DNA of 64,000 nt from Crotophaga sulcirostris (lineage: Eukaryota; Chordata; Aves; Cuculiformes; Crotophagidae): contig VYZB01000535.1 of assembly GCA_013397455.1 (NCBI GenBank), positions 227,076 through 291,075 on the forward strand, written 5' to 3'. The position numbers were made by a program, and so were the translations under genes. The notes below the pieces were generated by a model. That model did no database searches. It saw only the letters and a program-made list of their open reading frames with translations, and had not been told where the DNA came from. Positions within the stretch are counted from its first letter, which is position 1. The number at the start of each line of letters is the position of its first letter. Shown here one piece after another: positions 12,956 to 23,852 of the stretch.

Positions 12956-13232
12956 GATTCATGGAATCATTAAAGTTGGAAAAGACCTCCAAGATCATTC
13001 AGTCTGTCAGCCTAACACCACCGTGCCTACTAAACCATTTCCTGAAGTGCCATGTCTACACACTTTTTGAACCCCTCCAGGGATGGAGACTCCACCACTG
13101 CCCTGGGCAGCCTCTGCTAGTTCTTCACCACTCTTTCAGTAAAGAAATTTTTTCTAACATCCAATCTCAACCTCCTCTGGCTCAACTTGAGGCCATTTCC
13201 TCTCATCCTATTGCTTGTTACTTGGGAGAATA
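12956..13232 (-). mobile_element. CR1 LINE 3' end, antisense
   Basis: The 3' end lies at the low coordinate: 'atggaatcattaaagttgga' followed by 'aaagacctccaagatcatt' is the reverse of the CR1 terminal block. It continues with 'ccagggatggagactccacc', 'gccctgggcagcctctgc', 'cttgaggccatttcctctca' and 'ttgcttgttacttgggaga'. This end type ('ggaatcattaaagttggaa') is shared with the copies at 20137, 22618 and 62994. The element stops at about 13232, just short of the ORF2 end. Confidence 0.9.
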
Positions 13233-14102
13233 CTGCAGTTTCCACTGGTCACTGGAAACATCATCTGTCTCTGCAGTCCAGTCTCCAGCGAGCAGTCTGA
13301 TGGCTGCAGCTGAAGTTTAGCATCCCTTCCTTCCCAGCTGTAGCCCTCAGAGGTCACAGATATAATTTTAGTACTCAAAATGCCTCCTTACACAAAGTAT
13401 TACAAGAACTGAGAATCCTGTACATAACAGGGAGGACCCTCAGCTGGGACCTCAGCTGAGGTTGTGATGCTGAGCCACAGACTGGAAAACGAGCATCCAG
13501 AGCAGGGCTTCGGTTCCCACCCACTCCCAGTGCACAGCATCTATATGAGTAAAGCTCTGAAATATATCTGAACACAAGAAGAGATTCCAATGGCTTAAAC
13601 ATGTTTGAAAATCCCAAATGCAAAGCAATTGTAGTTCATTATATGATACCTCTTCACTTCCTCACTTTCATATTTTTCAGTCTGCTTTTAAACTCAGAAA
13701 CATCTGAAATCCATAAATTGTATTACTTTATGCTCTTCTAAACACTACTGTAGATGTCATTATTGGAAATTCCAAGAAACATAGCTATATAATATGGCTA
13801 AGGATTTATCATGGTGGAATAGTAGATTGGGGCAGAATAGCCTGAAAACCATAATATAGAAGCCTGTAGTTGTAATGAAAAACCTTACCTGGAAAAAGTA
13901 GTGGTGCATGAGCATGCTAGCTAAATATATAATTCAATAAATGTTGGCTTTAACCAGCAAATCTGTCCTATTTTTTTAACTTTTTATTTAGAAGAAGATA
14001 TCAACTGTCATTAAACAAGAGTTGTTTTATTTGACCTGTCCCCAGAACCCGAGTGTTCTTGTAAAATGACATTTCCAGAGTATTTCTGTATATAGTCTCT
14101 TT
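13233..14102. other. Unique spacer
   Basis: No repeat, RNA gene or credible coding frame seen. Slightly GC-richer near 13420-13530, where the minus strand keeps an 82-codon frame with no recognisable domain. Confidence 0.5.
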
Positions 14103-14189
14103 ATAGAATCATAGAATGGCTTGGGTTGGAAGGGACTTTAAAGATCATCCAGTTCCACCCCCCCTGTCACGGGCAGGCAGGGACACCAG
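14103..14189 (-). mobile_element. Short CR1 LINE tail, antisense
   Basis: The sequence starts 'atagaatcatagaatggc', 'ttgggttggaagggacttta' and 'aagatcatccagttccaccc', and ends after 'gggcaggcagggacacca'. This is about 87 bp of the extreme CR1 3' end, read on the minus strand. It is strongly 5'-truncated. Confidence 0.92.
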
Positions 14190-15182
14190 TCATAAAACCA
14201 CTATTAACCTAAGAGGGATCACAATTAGGTCTAAGTCTGCTAACTTCTGTTGTTTAAGGAGAAAAAAAAACTGTATCTGAGGGTGTCTTTTCCCCTGTAT
14301 TTCCTGAGTGTAAGTACTTCAGAGACATCAGAGAGGTGATATTATACCCTAGAGCCAAATCTGGGGACCCTTACTGAAGCTCAACTAATCCTTTGCTCAC
14401 ACAATCGCCTCCATTTGTTCTGTCCTGAGGGAGAAAGAATTCAAAGAAATAATCATGGGATCTTTATGCGATAATCTATCTTTTACAGTGACACAGAATT
14501 CGTAGGGCAAGTCATGAATAACAAATAAAAGCTCAAGGAAACACGGTGATTATTGAGAGTTTCCATCATGTTTGACCCTCCTGTAGCTGGCGGGGCTCCC
14601 TGGGGGCAAAGGAGCCTTCCATGGGGAGCAGTAGCTGGTGGCACAGCAGAAGGTTCTTAAGAGCAGAGGTCATACCTGTAGCACAGCATCTTCAGATTTA
14701 TCTGAACAGGAGAGAGCTTTACAACTCACCTGCAGGAGTCCTTGCTAAGGGTCAGATGAGCTCATAGTTCAGAGTGAAAAAAAGCCCACCCTGCCCAACC
14801 CAGCATAACACAACATCTGATAGGCATATGGACAGGAGGGTGATCTGGAAGTTAGCTCCTCACAGCACGGAGATAAAAACAACTTCCAGATGAAATCACC
14901 AAATTCTTTTTAAAAAAACTTTAAAAAATCTTAAAAAAACCAACAAAACAACAAAAAAACCCCACAAAGATTCTTACCCCTGTCAAAATAAGAAAAAAGA
15001 TCTTGTGATGTCATGACAGTAGAGCACGGAAAGGAAAGGAACTGTGAAGTGAGCAAGACTAATGGGTTAATTACTGATTATCCTGGTTATCTGGAGTGGA
15101 GAGCTTTTCTCTTTACTGAAACTATGCTGGAGACTGATTGAATCACGACAGGGATTTAACTGACATCTTCTGAGGTAGTGCT
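14190..15182. other. Unique spacer with an A-rich low-complexity patch
   Basis: No gene or nameable repeat. The segment 14909-14967 is A-rich with short poly-A blocks separated by C, CC or T, a low-complexity patch rather than a processed-transcript tail. Confidence 0.5.
14909..14967 (+). repeat. A-rich low-complexity region
   Basis: Alternating blocks such as 'tttaaaaaaactttaaaaaa' and 'caacaaaacaacaaaaaaac'. No unit is strictly repeated. Confidence 0.8.
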
Positions 15183-15868
15183 AGAGGCTGGCTGAAACAG
15201 TGCCCTCCCAGCGCTCTCGAGCAAGTTGCACAGGAACACTAACAGGTGGGGTTTGAATCTCTCCACAGAAGGAGACTCCACACCTCTGGGCAGCCTGTCC
15301 TGGTGCTCTGTCACCCTCACAGGAAAGAGGTCTATCCCCATGTTCAGATGGAACTTCCTGTGTTCCAGTTTGTGCCTGTTGTCCCGTCACTGCGCACCGT
15401 TGAGAAGAGCCCGGCCCCACCCTCTTGACACCCGCCCTTTAGATATTGATCAGCATTGATAACGTTCCCTCTCAGCCTTCTCTCCTCCAGTCTAAACAGA
15501 CCCAGCTCCCTCAGCCTCTCCTCGGAAGAGAGGTGCTCCAGTTCCCTCATCATCTCCGTGGCCTCTGCTGGACTCTCTCCAGTAGTTCCTTGTTTTCTTG
15601 AGCTGGAAAGCCCAGAATTGGACAAAGGACTCCAAACGGGGCCTCCCTAGGGCAGAGAGGGAGGAGAACAACCCTCGACCTTCTTGCCACAGACTTCTCA
15701 ATGCGCTCCAGGACACCATTGGCCTTCTTGGCCATGAGGGCACATTGCTGGTTCATGGCTAGCTTTGTGTCCGCTGGGATTGCCAGATCCTTCTCCACAG
15801 AGCTGCTCTCCAGCAGGTCAACCTCTAACCTATCCTGGTGCACGGGGTTGTTCCTCCCCTTTCCCAAT
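15183..15868 (-). mobile_element. CR1 LINE fragment with ORF2 C-terminus, antisense
   Basis: This is the longest CR1 piece in the window. Read on the minus strand from high to low coordinates, it encodes 'MNQQCALMAKKANGVLERI' and then, in shifted frames, a decayed '[18 protein letters not shown]' block, '[19 protein letters not shown]' and '[11 protein letters not shown]'. The 3' UTR follows and reaches about 15183. Several frame changes between 15344 and 15867 show the copy is long dead. Motif order is that of the polymerase C-terminus. The 'gagctgctctccagcaggtc' region at 15800-15820 shows it extends further 5' than most copies. It may belong to a CR1-C/D-like group. Confidence 0.88.
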
Positions 15869-16271
15869 CACTATTAATCGATAACTGAACGTGATGACTG
15901 TACCTGTTCTACAGTTCCCTGTCCTGTCAGGGTGCTCGTCCCGCTACAAACGGCAGAGATCCTGCTCGCTGACCCTTGCTGCAGATCGTTGCAGTAGATC
16001 AAAAAGATTAATGGTGTGACTTGGTAGTTTCAAGACCCAACTCTCCAAATAAAAGATATTTTTTAATTACTGTCCAGCCCTATTAGGCACAGGGATGGAT
16101 AACATGTGTTTCCTTTTAGGGATGAACTGCCCCGATGGCAGTCGCAGAGCACTTTTGCATAACTCTTTCGCCCTCCCCCTCGCCCTGTCTTTGTGCTGAT
16201 GTGTTAACGTGCAGGCGTTGTGCTAATGGCTTGGCTATGCCTAATCTTAAAAAGTAATTTTGACCCAGTCT

Positions 16272-16305
16272 GGGTTGGGTCTGGGTTACATCTCTGGGGG
16301 GGGGG
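16272..16305 (+). other. G-rich stretch, possible G-quadruplex
   Basis: Three GGG tracts (16272-16274, 16277-16279, 16283-16285) are followed by a G10 run at 16296-16305. Loops are 2, 3 and 10 bases, so the last loop is longer than the strict rule allows. Folding is possible but unproven. Confidence 0.45.
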
Positions 16306-17660
16306 CTGTTTCCCATGATTGGACAGGTGGTACCAAGTGCTTTTGGGATCTTAACTCCTTACTGCCAGGTCTGATTTCCCTTCAAAAGGAAATCTTTGTC
16401 CCTTACCTCCCCACACACCCCATCCCTGTTTTGATCCAAAGGTTTGGTTTATCCTCTGGTCGGATTCTCCTCATCTCTGGCCATAATTTCATCTCTTGAT
16501 GGGGTTTAACCACTCACGTCGTGTTAATGGAGGCAGTAGGTGCATTGTCTAGCTTTGGCATTTGTCCAGATCTGTTTTAGGAAAATTCCCAGTGTTACCT
16601 GAGGTTACAGTGTTAGGACAGTGAAACCTGTTTCTTTCCCACAGTGATTGATTCCTTGATTCAAGGAATAGTTTTCAGGTGGATTGAAAGGTTTGAAAAG
16701 GTCTCAGCCAAGTGCTTCACTCACAGGCTGTTAACCAGCAATTGAACTGAGATGATTAAACAGCTTTTACCTGTATGGGTAATTCAGAGCCCTATGAGTA
16801 GACTTAGATTTCCTGGATAATTACAGATTGTTCAAATTCAGGATGGTGAAGGATCAGGCCCATCATTTTCAGCCTGCTTGGTGCAGAGGTGATGTGCTAG
16901 AGTAAGGTTTGCAGGGTGAAATCTTCACTTGTACTTCTGAAATGCTCTTGTTTTCTGTTTTTTTTTTTTCCCTTTGCTGCCTACCCCTGCTGCTGGTCAA
17001 GCCAAAATGTTCCACTGTTCAAATACCTGACAACAACTATTTAATTTGACAATTTGTAGATGGTATTCCTGTATTACCCTTTAGGACCTTAATAATAGGT
17101 TTTTCTTTAGTGAAGCATTAAAACATTAAAGGCCATAAATTCCACAGTCACCTGTATCCATTTATTGCTAATTTATTATGGAACATATCATAAAACTTTG
17201 CTTGACATATAGGCCTCTTCATAACTATAAATCTTTTTTCAACTGTTTAGATAACTTATGCCTAAGTTCAAGTAAAGATCCCTACGAACAAATATTTAAA
17301 CCATCTATTTATTATGGAATACTAATACATACAGACTATACAGCATATTACTCTATTTTCAAATTTATCACTTCAAAATTTGAGGGATACATCTATTATA
17401 TAACTAAAATAAAAACTATGTGTCAAGTATCTGCCTTATTCAAAGGTTTAAGAGCTCTAACTGAATAAAGCTGTTACTGCAGTTAACATCAAACATATAA
17501 ATGTTTCTCTTTGGATTAGCTGTGTCGTTTGTAACTTGGACTCACTGAAAGGATTGTAACTGTGCTTCATACAGGAGAGCCCACCAGAGCAAAACCAAAA
17601 GTTTTCAGACTTTATACTTCTAAGATCAAAATTCAATCTGTAATTCCAGTGTTGCTCCAG

Positions 17661-17716
17661 GGCTTGATCTTGCTCTCATGAAGCCAGTTTTAAAATCCCA
17701 CTGATGCTAGATCAGA
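17661..17716. mobile_element. Possible palindromic MITE-like remnant
   Basis: 'gcttgatcttgctctcatga' at the left and 'cccactgatgctagatca' at the right can be read as decayed inverted ends of a 'gcctgatcctgctctcatt ... agcaggatcaggc' palindrome. That type is common in sauropsid genomes. The fit is loose and needs an alignment. Confidence 0.3.
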
Positions 17717-17930
17717 AATAATTTGAGCATTTAATTTACTTTATCTCAAAAGAAATTTTTGGGTTCGATACTGCTTCTATTTGTTTCTTTTAAATTACCT
17801 GGTGGTCCTTCATATAAGAAAAAGTGCTCTTTGTCTCAGTGTATATATTCAACATTTTCTTGGATATCGAACCAGCCTGCTGGTAAAAGTAATACTTTTT
17901 TTTCCTCTAATATTTTTGCCCTGGCTGAAA

Positions 17931-17982
17931 TTATTAGCATATGTATTAGCTAATAATAATACACGTGTTATTAGCATATGTA
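17931..17982 (+). repeat. 15-bp direct repeat, 22-bp spacer
   Basis: 'ttattagcatatgta' occurs exactly at 17931-17945 and again at 17968-17982. The spacer 'ttagctaataataatacacgtg' is AT-rich and holds CACGTG. It may be a small duplication. Confidence 0.85.
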
Positions 17983-18713
17983 GTAAACCAGTTTTAGCAG
18001 CAATGTGTGTGCATACGCCCAGACAGCTTCTTTAGTAAGGACTTGGTTTGTAAAAAAACACTTATTCAGATGTTCCATTGAAAGACTGTTTCATTAGTTC
18101 TTTTTCTGAAAATCAGTTTGTTTTCACATGGAAGGTTATTTTCATTTTTGAAATAAATTTCCCTCTTAGGGGTGTCTTGATCAGGTCAGCCTGAAATGTG
18201 CTGGCATATGCTCTCTGGCCTCAGGATTTCATTATAAATTGTTGAACTATATGAGCAAAGTCATGGTGAAAGTCCAGAATAGTACAGTAAGCACAACTCT
18301 CACATTGTTATATTAAAGTCACAACAAAGGGATGGAAATCTTATACAAACCTACACGAAATGCTACTCTTTAAAGTGAGCTCATTCATAGTAAAATAATC
18401 AAGATTATCCAGAACTTTGTGTACTTGAGAAAGCAAAAAAACCAGCTTGCCCTAATGCTGTCACAGTCCCATTAGCATCCAAATGAAAGCAAAACAACTG
18501 ATTCTTCCAAAATATATAGGAGTTATTCACCAGTTTTCTACTGCCTTCATCATTGCTTTGTGAAGAAGGTTTGTTTCCTGGGACAGCACAGGGAGGATTC
18601 ACACTAGAAAGTGTTGCATCCACTCAACAGCCATGGTGGTTGGCCACTGATGCTTTGGCCCTGGCTCTACCTCCCAATCTCACTTGCTGATTTCTGCTTT
18701 TCAGAAAAATCCC

Positions 18714-18828
18714 TGTATTTCCCCATTCCTATTTTTCCCCCTCTTTTCTGCTCCGTCCCTTTTCCTTATCCTGTTTGCCAGTCCTTTCCCCCAACGTCCT
18801 TCCACTGTCCCCCTGTGCTCCTGCTCCA
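18714..18828 (+). repeat. Pyrimidine-rich low-complexity stretch
   Basis: C/T-rich for about 115 bases ('tttccccattcctatttttc', 'ccctcttttctgctccgtcc'). 'ttttcag' sits just upstream at about 18698-18704 and would score as a splice acceptor, but no open exon with a donor is evident after it. Confidence 0.6.
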
Positions 18829-19703
18829 TATACTGCACAGACAGAGAACTCTGAGAGCCACATTTATGATGTACGTTTAGGGCAGCATCCCATGGAAAGC
18901 AGCAGTTCCCATTTTTGATGGGACTGTTTGTGCCCCAGGCACTCTTTCTAGGGTTTATCTGTTCATAAAACTATTTATTGTTTGGGCCTCACTGAGAAAA
19001 ATAATGAATTGATATATAAACCTGGTCAAGAGGAGAATGCTAGCAATTTGCAAGCTTAAAGCAAACAATTATCTTTTGATTAAATTATCTATAGAAGACA
19101 CCATTTTAATATTATTTGTATGTGTCTTTGCAACAGGCTCCCAGCACATTTTGCAGTCCCCCGTTAAATGACTTTTTCTTTTACTTTCCAAAAGATGATT
19201 GTTTAATTAATTATATTGTTGATACCTGACAGAATAAGCAACTTTCCCAGTTATTTATGGTCTTAAATTTCACTGAGCTCCATAATACAGTGTCTCTTTA
19301 AATGTTGTCAGGTGCTGTGAAAATTATCAGCCTCAAGCAGTGAAGCCTGGGGAACAAGACAAGGTTTAAAACTGCAGCATGAGTTCCAGTTGCTGATACA
19401 ATCTTAGCAAAATAAGAGAATTACCTTTAATAAATATATTCCAGGACAGTCTGCGATGGGACTCAACAAGCCAATTAAGCTCTGTATTCAAATGCTTTGT
19501 TTTTCTCCGCAGAGAAACTCCTGGGCCAGGCTCCCTTCTGGCACAAGGCTGCTTAAGTCAACACATGGAGTTACACCCGAGATGAATTTGCCATGCTATG
19601 TTTTTCTAAATAGATTAGGGGTCATTTGAAAAGCTGTAAATAAACCTTCCAAATTCTTTAAGGCAAAAAGAAACAAATCTCCAAGAGGAAGAGAAAGGGG
19701 GAG

Positions 19704-19719
19704 AAAAAAAAAAAAAAAA
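19704..19719 (+). repeat. Poly(A) tract, 16 nt
   Basis: A run of 16 A after a purine-rich lead ('agaggaagagaaagggggag'). No source element is visible. Confidence 0.95.
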
Positions 19720-20136
19720 GATTTATTCTGCTTTCCCAGAACTGCAAGTTTCCAGGTGTTCACCTTTTGATCTGGCTACAGGCAATGATTTTCTGAAGTG
19801 GTTTCTGATGGTGCCTGACATCATTTATGGCACTCTTGAACAATCTTGTAATGTGCTAAACTACACAAAATTAAGTGAGTTAGTGGCTAGCTAAGAGCAG
19901 CACAAGGGCCAGGGGTATCACAAGCACTTTGCTACTTGCAACAGCACGTGTAACTTCGAAGCAGCGTTATTTCTTTGATTTGATAATGAGAATAAAATGA
20001 TGGCTGTCCTTAATTATTAATAGTACAGTAGGGTGAGAGGCCCTTGGAGGCTCCCTGTGCTTGATAAGAACTTGATAAGTTTCCTAGTAACTTACAGCCC
20101 AACTGAAGGCAAAACACAACAATTGAAGTGGCAAAC

Positions 20137-20234
20137 CATGGAATCATTAAGGTTGGAAAAGACCTCTAAGCCCATCCAGTCGAACCTCTGTACCTACTAA
20201 ACCATATCCCGAAGTGCCACATCTACACATCTTT
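20137..20234 (-). mobile_element. Short CR1 LINE tail, antisense
   Basis: 'atggaatcattaaggttgga', 'aaagacctctaagcccatcc' and 'cctactaaaccatatcccga' followed by 'agtgccacatctacaca' give the CR1 3' end in reverse. It is the same group as the copies at 12956 and 22618. Truncated at about 98 bp. Confidence 0.9.
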
Positions 20235-20895
20235 TACAAAATATTTAGTCAATAAATAACTAATTAGAAGGCTTGCAGAATTTGTCTTTACCAGTGTTGA
20301 TTCTAAGGGTTGAATTTGTTAATGGTATTTTCAATTCTTATTTTTATACCAACAAAGGCTTGTGAATGCTTAGCCAAATTAATAGAATTTGCATTGTCAA
20401 TGAAATCTCTTCTTCCACTGAAAATGAATCTAAGAAGAGAAATATATCTTTGAGATCCTAACGTGATTTTGGTAAATCTTTTCCAAGTGCTTATTCTGCA
20501 AATCACTAGATTAATACCATTTAGAAAGATCAGGCAAATGAAGCTGCAATTAAGAGAATTAGTTAAATCCATTATAGGCTGCTGGCCTTACTCCCCAACT
20601 CAGGAAGCACCACACCCAAAGTCTGTCTGATCCTATCTTCAGGGCACTATTTATTAATTGCACTTAATTATTCATGGCAAACCCCAAAATGAAGCAGTTG
20701 AACATTAATCCAGCTGTTACCTTTCCCTCAGTTCAGGGGCTTCTTTTGGATGCTTTTCTCATCTCCTTGTCTCTTCCACCCTTAGTTTTACAGAAGCTTT
20801 GCCTGGAGTCCCTCGCTGCTGGAGCAGGCTCGTTTCTATAAGATGCCAGGTCACTCAGCGCTAAATCCAGAAAGCAACTTGCAGCCAAAGCCAAG
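20235..20895. other. Unique spacer left of the inverted repeat
   Basis: AT-rich, with no gene or repeat seen. An 89-codon minus-strand frame at 20303-20572 has no recognisable domain. Confidence 0.5.
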
Positions 20896-21127
20896 CATTG
20901 TGATTTTTTTTTGTTGTTTGTTTACACTTCATAATGTTTTCATGTTCTCAGTTCAGTTCTTCATACAGGAGGACCCTCACTGCAAAAACCTTTGTACCTT
21001 GTCAAAAACAAGGGCAGTTTTCCTGTTGGTTGGTTTTTGCAGTGAGGGTCCTCCTGTACGAAGAACTGAACTGAGAACATGAAAACATTATGAAGTGTAA
21101 ACAAACAACAAAAAAAAAATCACAATG
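20896..21127. repeat. Near-perfect 95-bp inverted repeat (long hairpin)
   Basis: The left arm 20896-20990 (95 nt) is the reverse complement of the right arm 21032-21127 (96 nt). There is one substitution (A20963 opposite C21059) and one length difference in a T9/A10 tract. The spacer is 41 bp (20991-21031) and contains its own 6-bp stem (CCTTGT 20997-21002, ACAAGG 21008-21013). The match begins and ends sharply: the bases just outside (G20895 and A21128) do not pair, and neither do T20991 and G21031 inside. No target-site duplication flanks it and the arms match no repeat family I know. A transcript would fold into a long double-stranded hairpin. The 79-codon frame crossing it (20843-21082) is taken as chance. 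Confidence 0.97.
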
Positions 21128-22121
21128 ACTTTAAATTCCAGTCATTGTAGTCTGAGGGCAGAACAATAAAGAAAACACTACACACTTATCTGCTTCCTAT
21201 TTCCACTACATGATCAAAGCTTTCAACTTGAGTTTGTTTAATTCTTAATGATATTCAGGCTGGTTTATACTTTCTGCCATATACTGTGTTGGTATCTGAA
21301 GTGTAGGTCCTTCCCCTGTTGTTGAACATCAAATCTCCCTTTTGGAATCAAGCTCTTCTGCAATCAATTTTAAAGCTGATTTAAAAACAAGAATTATAAT
21401 GTTCCTCCACTTAAAACCATAATAATCTCTGTTCCTGCCTCTGGATTTGCTGATGTACCCTGGCTTTTAAGTATTTACCTCCTAGATACGAAGCTCCTTA
21501 GGACTGCATAAAACCTTATTATTATTGTTACCAGTCCCTCAAGTCATAATGAACTCTGGATTATACCATATTCTATATTTAAGTTTCCAGGACCAACAAT
21601 TATTATATGTTCTTTGTTCTCAAATTAAAAAAAAAAGGGCACATAATTAGTTCTTTTCTGCTCATTACACAACAAGAATTGATTGGCAGGCTTGTTACTG
21701 AAAATGCTTGAGAAAGCCCTAAAACTCTTTTTTTCTTCTTCTTCTTTTCTTGATGGTAGGAAGATATTTCACAATTTCGGTTTTTTTTGGTTTACTAATC
21801 CAGTAAGCTGGCACCAGCTACAACTGTTAAATGATGCAATTGTGAATTTTAGAACGAGGATGCATTATTACTTTAAAACAAAAAGGATTAATACCAACCT
21901 CGGTTTCCTACAGTATAATCCTTATTGTCTGCTTGGAAAAGTTATGTAAATAAAAAGACCTAGGTCCTTTTTCTGGGATTCTGGGTCAGTGGTGGAAGGT
22001 TGGACAAAATTCACCAGCCTGATTAAGAACTGCCTTGGAAACAGGAGCTTGACTGGTTTTGTTTCACCTACAGAGCTCACAAAGGAACATCTGAGGTTGG
22101 GTCCTGTAAGAATAAAGCTGA
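21128..22121. other. Unique spacer right of the inverted repeat
   Basis: AT-rich, with no gene recognised. Two frames of 83-89 codons overlap on opposite strands at 21.9-22.2 kb and look accidental. Confidence 0.5.
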
Positions 22122-22191
22122 TATTTCTTCCTAAGATCTCATCTAAATCTCCCCTCTTTGAGCTTAAAATCATTACCCCTCATTACTTACA
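22122..22191 (-). mobile_element. Small CR1 LINE internal fragment, antisense
   Basis: 'tatttcttcctaagatctca', 'tctaaatctcccctctttga' and 'gcttaaaatcattacccct' are the reverse of the CR1 region where ORF2 ends and the 3' UTR begins. The same block appears inside the copy at 60160 ('catttcttcttaagctctca'). It lacks the 3' tail. Because the tail of the next antisense CR1 lies downstream at 22618, this is a separate insertion or relic. Confidence 0.65.
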
Positions 22192-22617
22192 CATAGCACA
22201 CATTCTTAGTTCCTTCCTCCCTACATTTATTGTATTTATGCTAGAGCTGCAACTTTGAAACCAAATGTCTTCTTACACCCATTTAGATTTGCCAGCCTTC
22301 ACAATATGTACCAAATACAGAGCTCCAGGAAAACAAAGGGCTGGTGAACAAGTGCTTCTGCCTGCCAATAAAATAAGTTTGCTACAGAAACTTAACACAA
22401 AGCCTGATGAATGTTTTCAAAAAATACCAACAACTTCCACCCACCCAAATATTAATTGAACAAATTGTCCAAAAGCCTTTTATTCTTACATAAATCTACA
22501 TTACTATTATTAAGAAAAAATGTTCTAAGGAAGATTCAGTCCCTTGCAGGATTCAGCTTAAGAAATGGGGAAGTAGCAAAAGGAAGAATAGCAAAAGTCA
22601 CGTCAGTGAAGCTTTGG

Positions 22618-22797
22618 ATAATAGAATCCTTGGGGTTGGAAAAGACCTCTAAGATCATCCAGTCCAGCCATCAGCCCAACACCACCATGCTGACTAAACC
22701 GTGTCATAAAGTGCCACGTCTGCACGTTTTTTGAACCCCTCCAGGGATGGAGACTCCACCACTTCCCTGGGCAGCCTCTGCAAGTGCTTCACCACTC
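22618..22797 (-). mobile_element. CR1 LINE 3' end, antisense
   Basis: 'ataatagaatccttggggtt' then 'ggaaaagacctctaagatca', 'ccagggatggagactccacc' and 'cttccctgggcagcctctgc'. This is the CR1 3' UTR in reverse, and the match ends after 'gtgcttcaccactc'. It shows the older 'ggaaaagacctctaagatcatc' type of end. Confidence 0.9.
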
Positions 22798-23339
22798 AAT
22801 ATGTCCCATAGATGTTATTTGACTAAAGGCAATCTTTCTAATTTTGAAATCTAATTAAAAATTGTTACTAAATATCACATTAGCCGATTCCAAAATCTGT
22901 TTCGTCAGCTCAGAAGTTTTTCATATCACTGGGACAGCACAGGTGCATACAAAGGTATAATTTGAATTTGTTCCTTATGAAACAGCTCATAAGTATAAAA
23001 TTCCTTGTTTTAGCTGTTATCAGACATATTTTTCTAGGTGCCTATAACAGCAAAACTAGCGTAAGCCATTCATATCGTTAAAGCTTTGGGAGCTGACCAT
23101 ACACAGGCTCTATGGGACCATAAAGGAAATGTCTGCGAGCAAATTCCTATCAAGAATGAATCAAAACTCTGTGTGAAATGTAATTTCAGCACCTCTAGCC
23201 TAGCAAAGTAATGCCAATTTAAGTATATAAGATAGGTTGCTTTCCACTCTTGGCCTAGTTGGGTCAACCTCACTTCCTAGGCAAGACATAGGGACTCAAA
23301 GAAGGAGCATGTGTGTACGAAGGAAAAAACAAACCAACC
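22798..23339. other. Unique spacer
   Basis: No gene, RNA or repeat recognised between two CR1 elements of opposite orientation. Confidence 0.5.
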
Positions 23340-23852
23340 TGTGGATGGTGCTGGTGGATGAGAAGCTCCACATGAGCCCGCAGTATGTGCTTGCAGCTCA
23401 GAAAGCCAACCATGTCCTGGGCTGTGTCCAAAGCAGTGAGGCCAGCAGGGAGAGGGAGGGGATTCTGCCCCTCTACTCTGCTCTGGTGAGACCCCACCTG
23501 GAGCCCTGTGTCCAGTTCTGGAGTCCTCAGCACACAAAGGACCTGGAGCTGTTGGAGCGAGTCCAGAGGAGGCCACGGAGATGATCCAAGGGCTGGAGAA
23601 CCTCTGCTACAAAGACAGACTGAGAGAGTTGGGGTTGTTCAGCCTGGAGAAGAGAAGGCTCTGGGAGATCTCAGAGCAGCCTCCAGTACTGAAAGGGGCT
23701 CCAGGAAAGCTGGGGAGGGGCTCTTGATCAGGGAGTGCAGGGACAGGATGAGGGGAAATGGTTTTCAGCTGAAAGAGGGGAGATTTGTGGGGGTGGGGAA
23801 CTGGATGATCTTAAAGGTCTCTTCCAACCCAACCCATTCTGTGATTCTATGA
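23340..23852 (+). mobile_element. CR1 LINE with ORF2 tail and internally deleted 3' UTR
   Basis: The plus strand encodes decayed ORF2 C-terminal blocks: 'LVDEKLHMSPQYVLAAQKA', then 'LYSALVRPHLEPCVQFWSPQ' and 'DLELLERVQRR'. A frame break follows, then 'gagagagttggggttgttca' and 'gcctggagaagagaaggctc'. The 3' UTR starts normally ('ggttttcagctgaaagaggg' then 'gagattt') but jumps at about 23790 to 'aactggatgatcttaaaggt'. It then finishes with 'cttccaacccaacccattct' and the octamers 'gtgattctatga'. Compared with the copy at 38086, roughly 160 bp of UTR is missing. Confidence 0.92.

Larger units (their letters stand above)
15869..20136. other. Unique region, no gene recognised
   Basis: About 4.3 kb. 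It contains a G-rich stretch at 16272-16305, a possible palindromic-element remnant at 17661-17716, a 15-bp direct repeat at 17931/17968, a pyrimidine-rich stretch at 18714-18828 and A16 at 19704-19719. AT-rich stretches with several TAAT motifs occur at about 19070-19290. Open frames up to 96 codons look like chance. Confidence 0.5.

Noticed and set aside
18690..18720. Splice-acceptor-like 'tgatttctgcttttcag'
   Set aside because: The sequence after it is a long pyrimidine-rich low-complexity stretch without a supported donor or coding character.
20843..21082. 79-codon frame across the long inverted repeat
   Set aside because: It simply reads through the left arm, spacer and most of the right arm. 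There is no protein-like composition or context.
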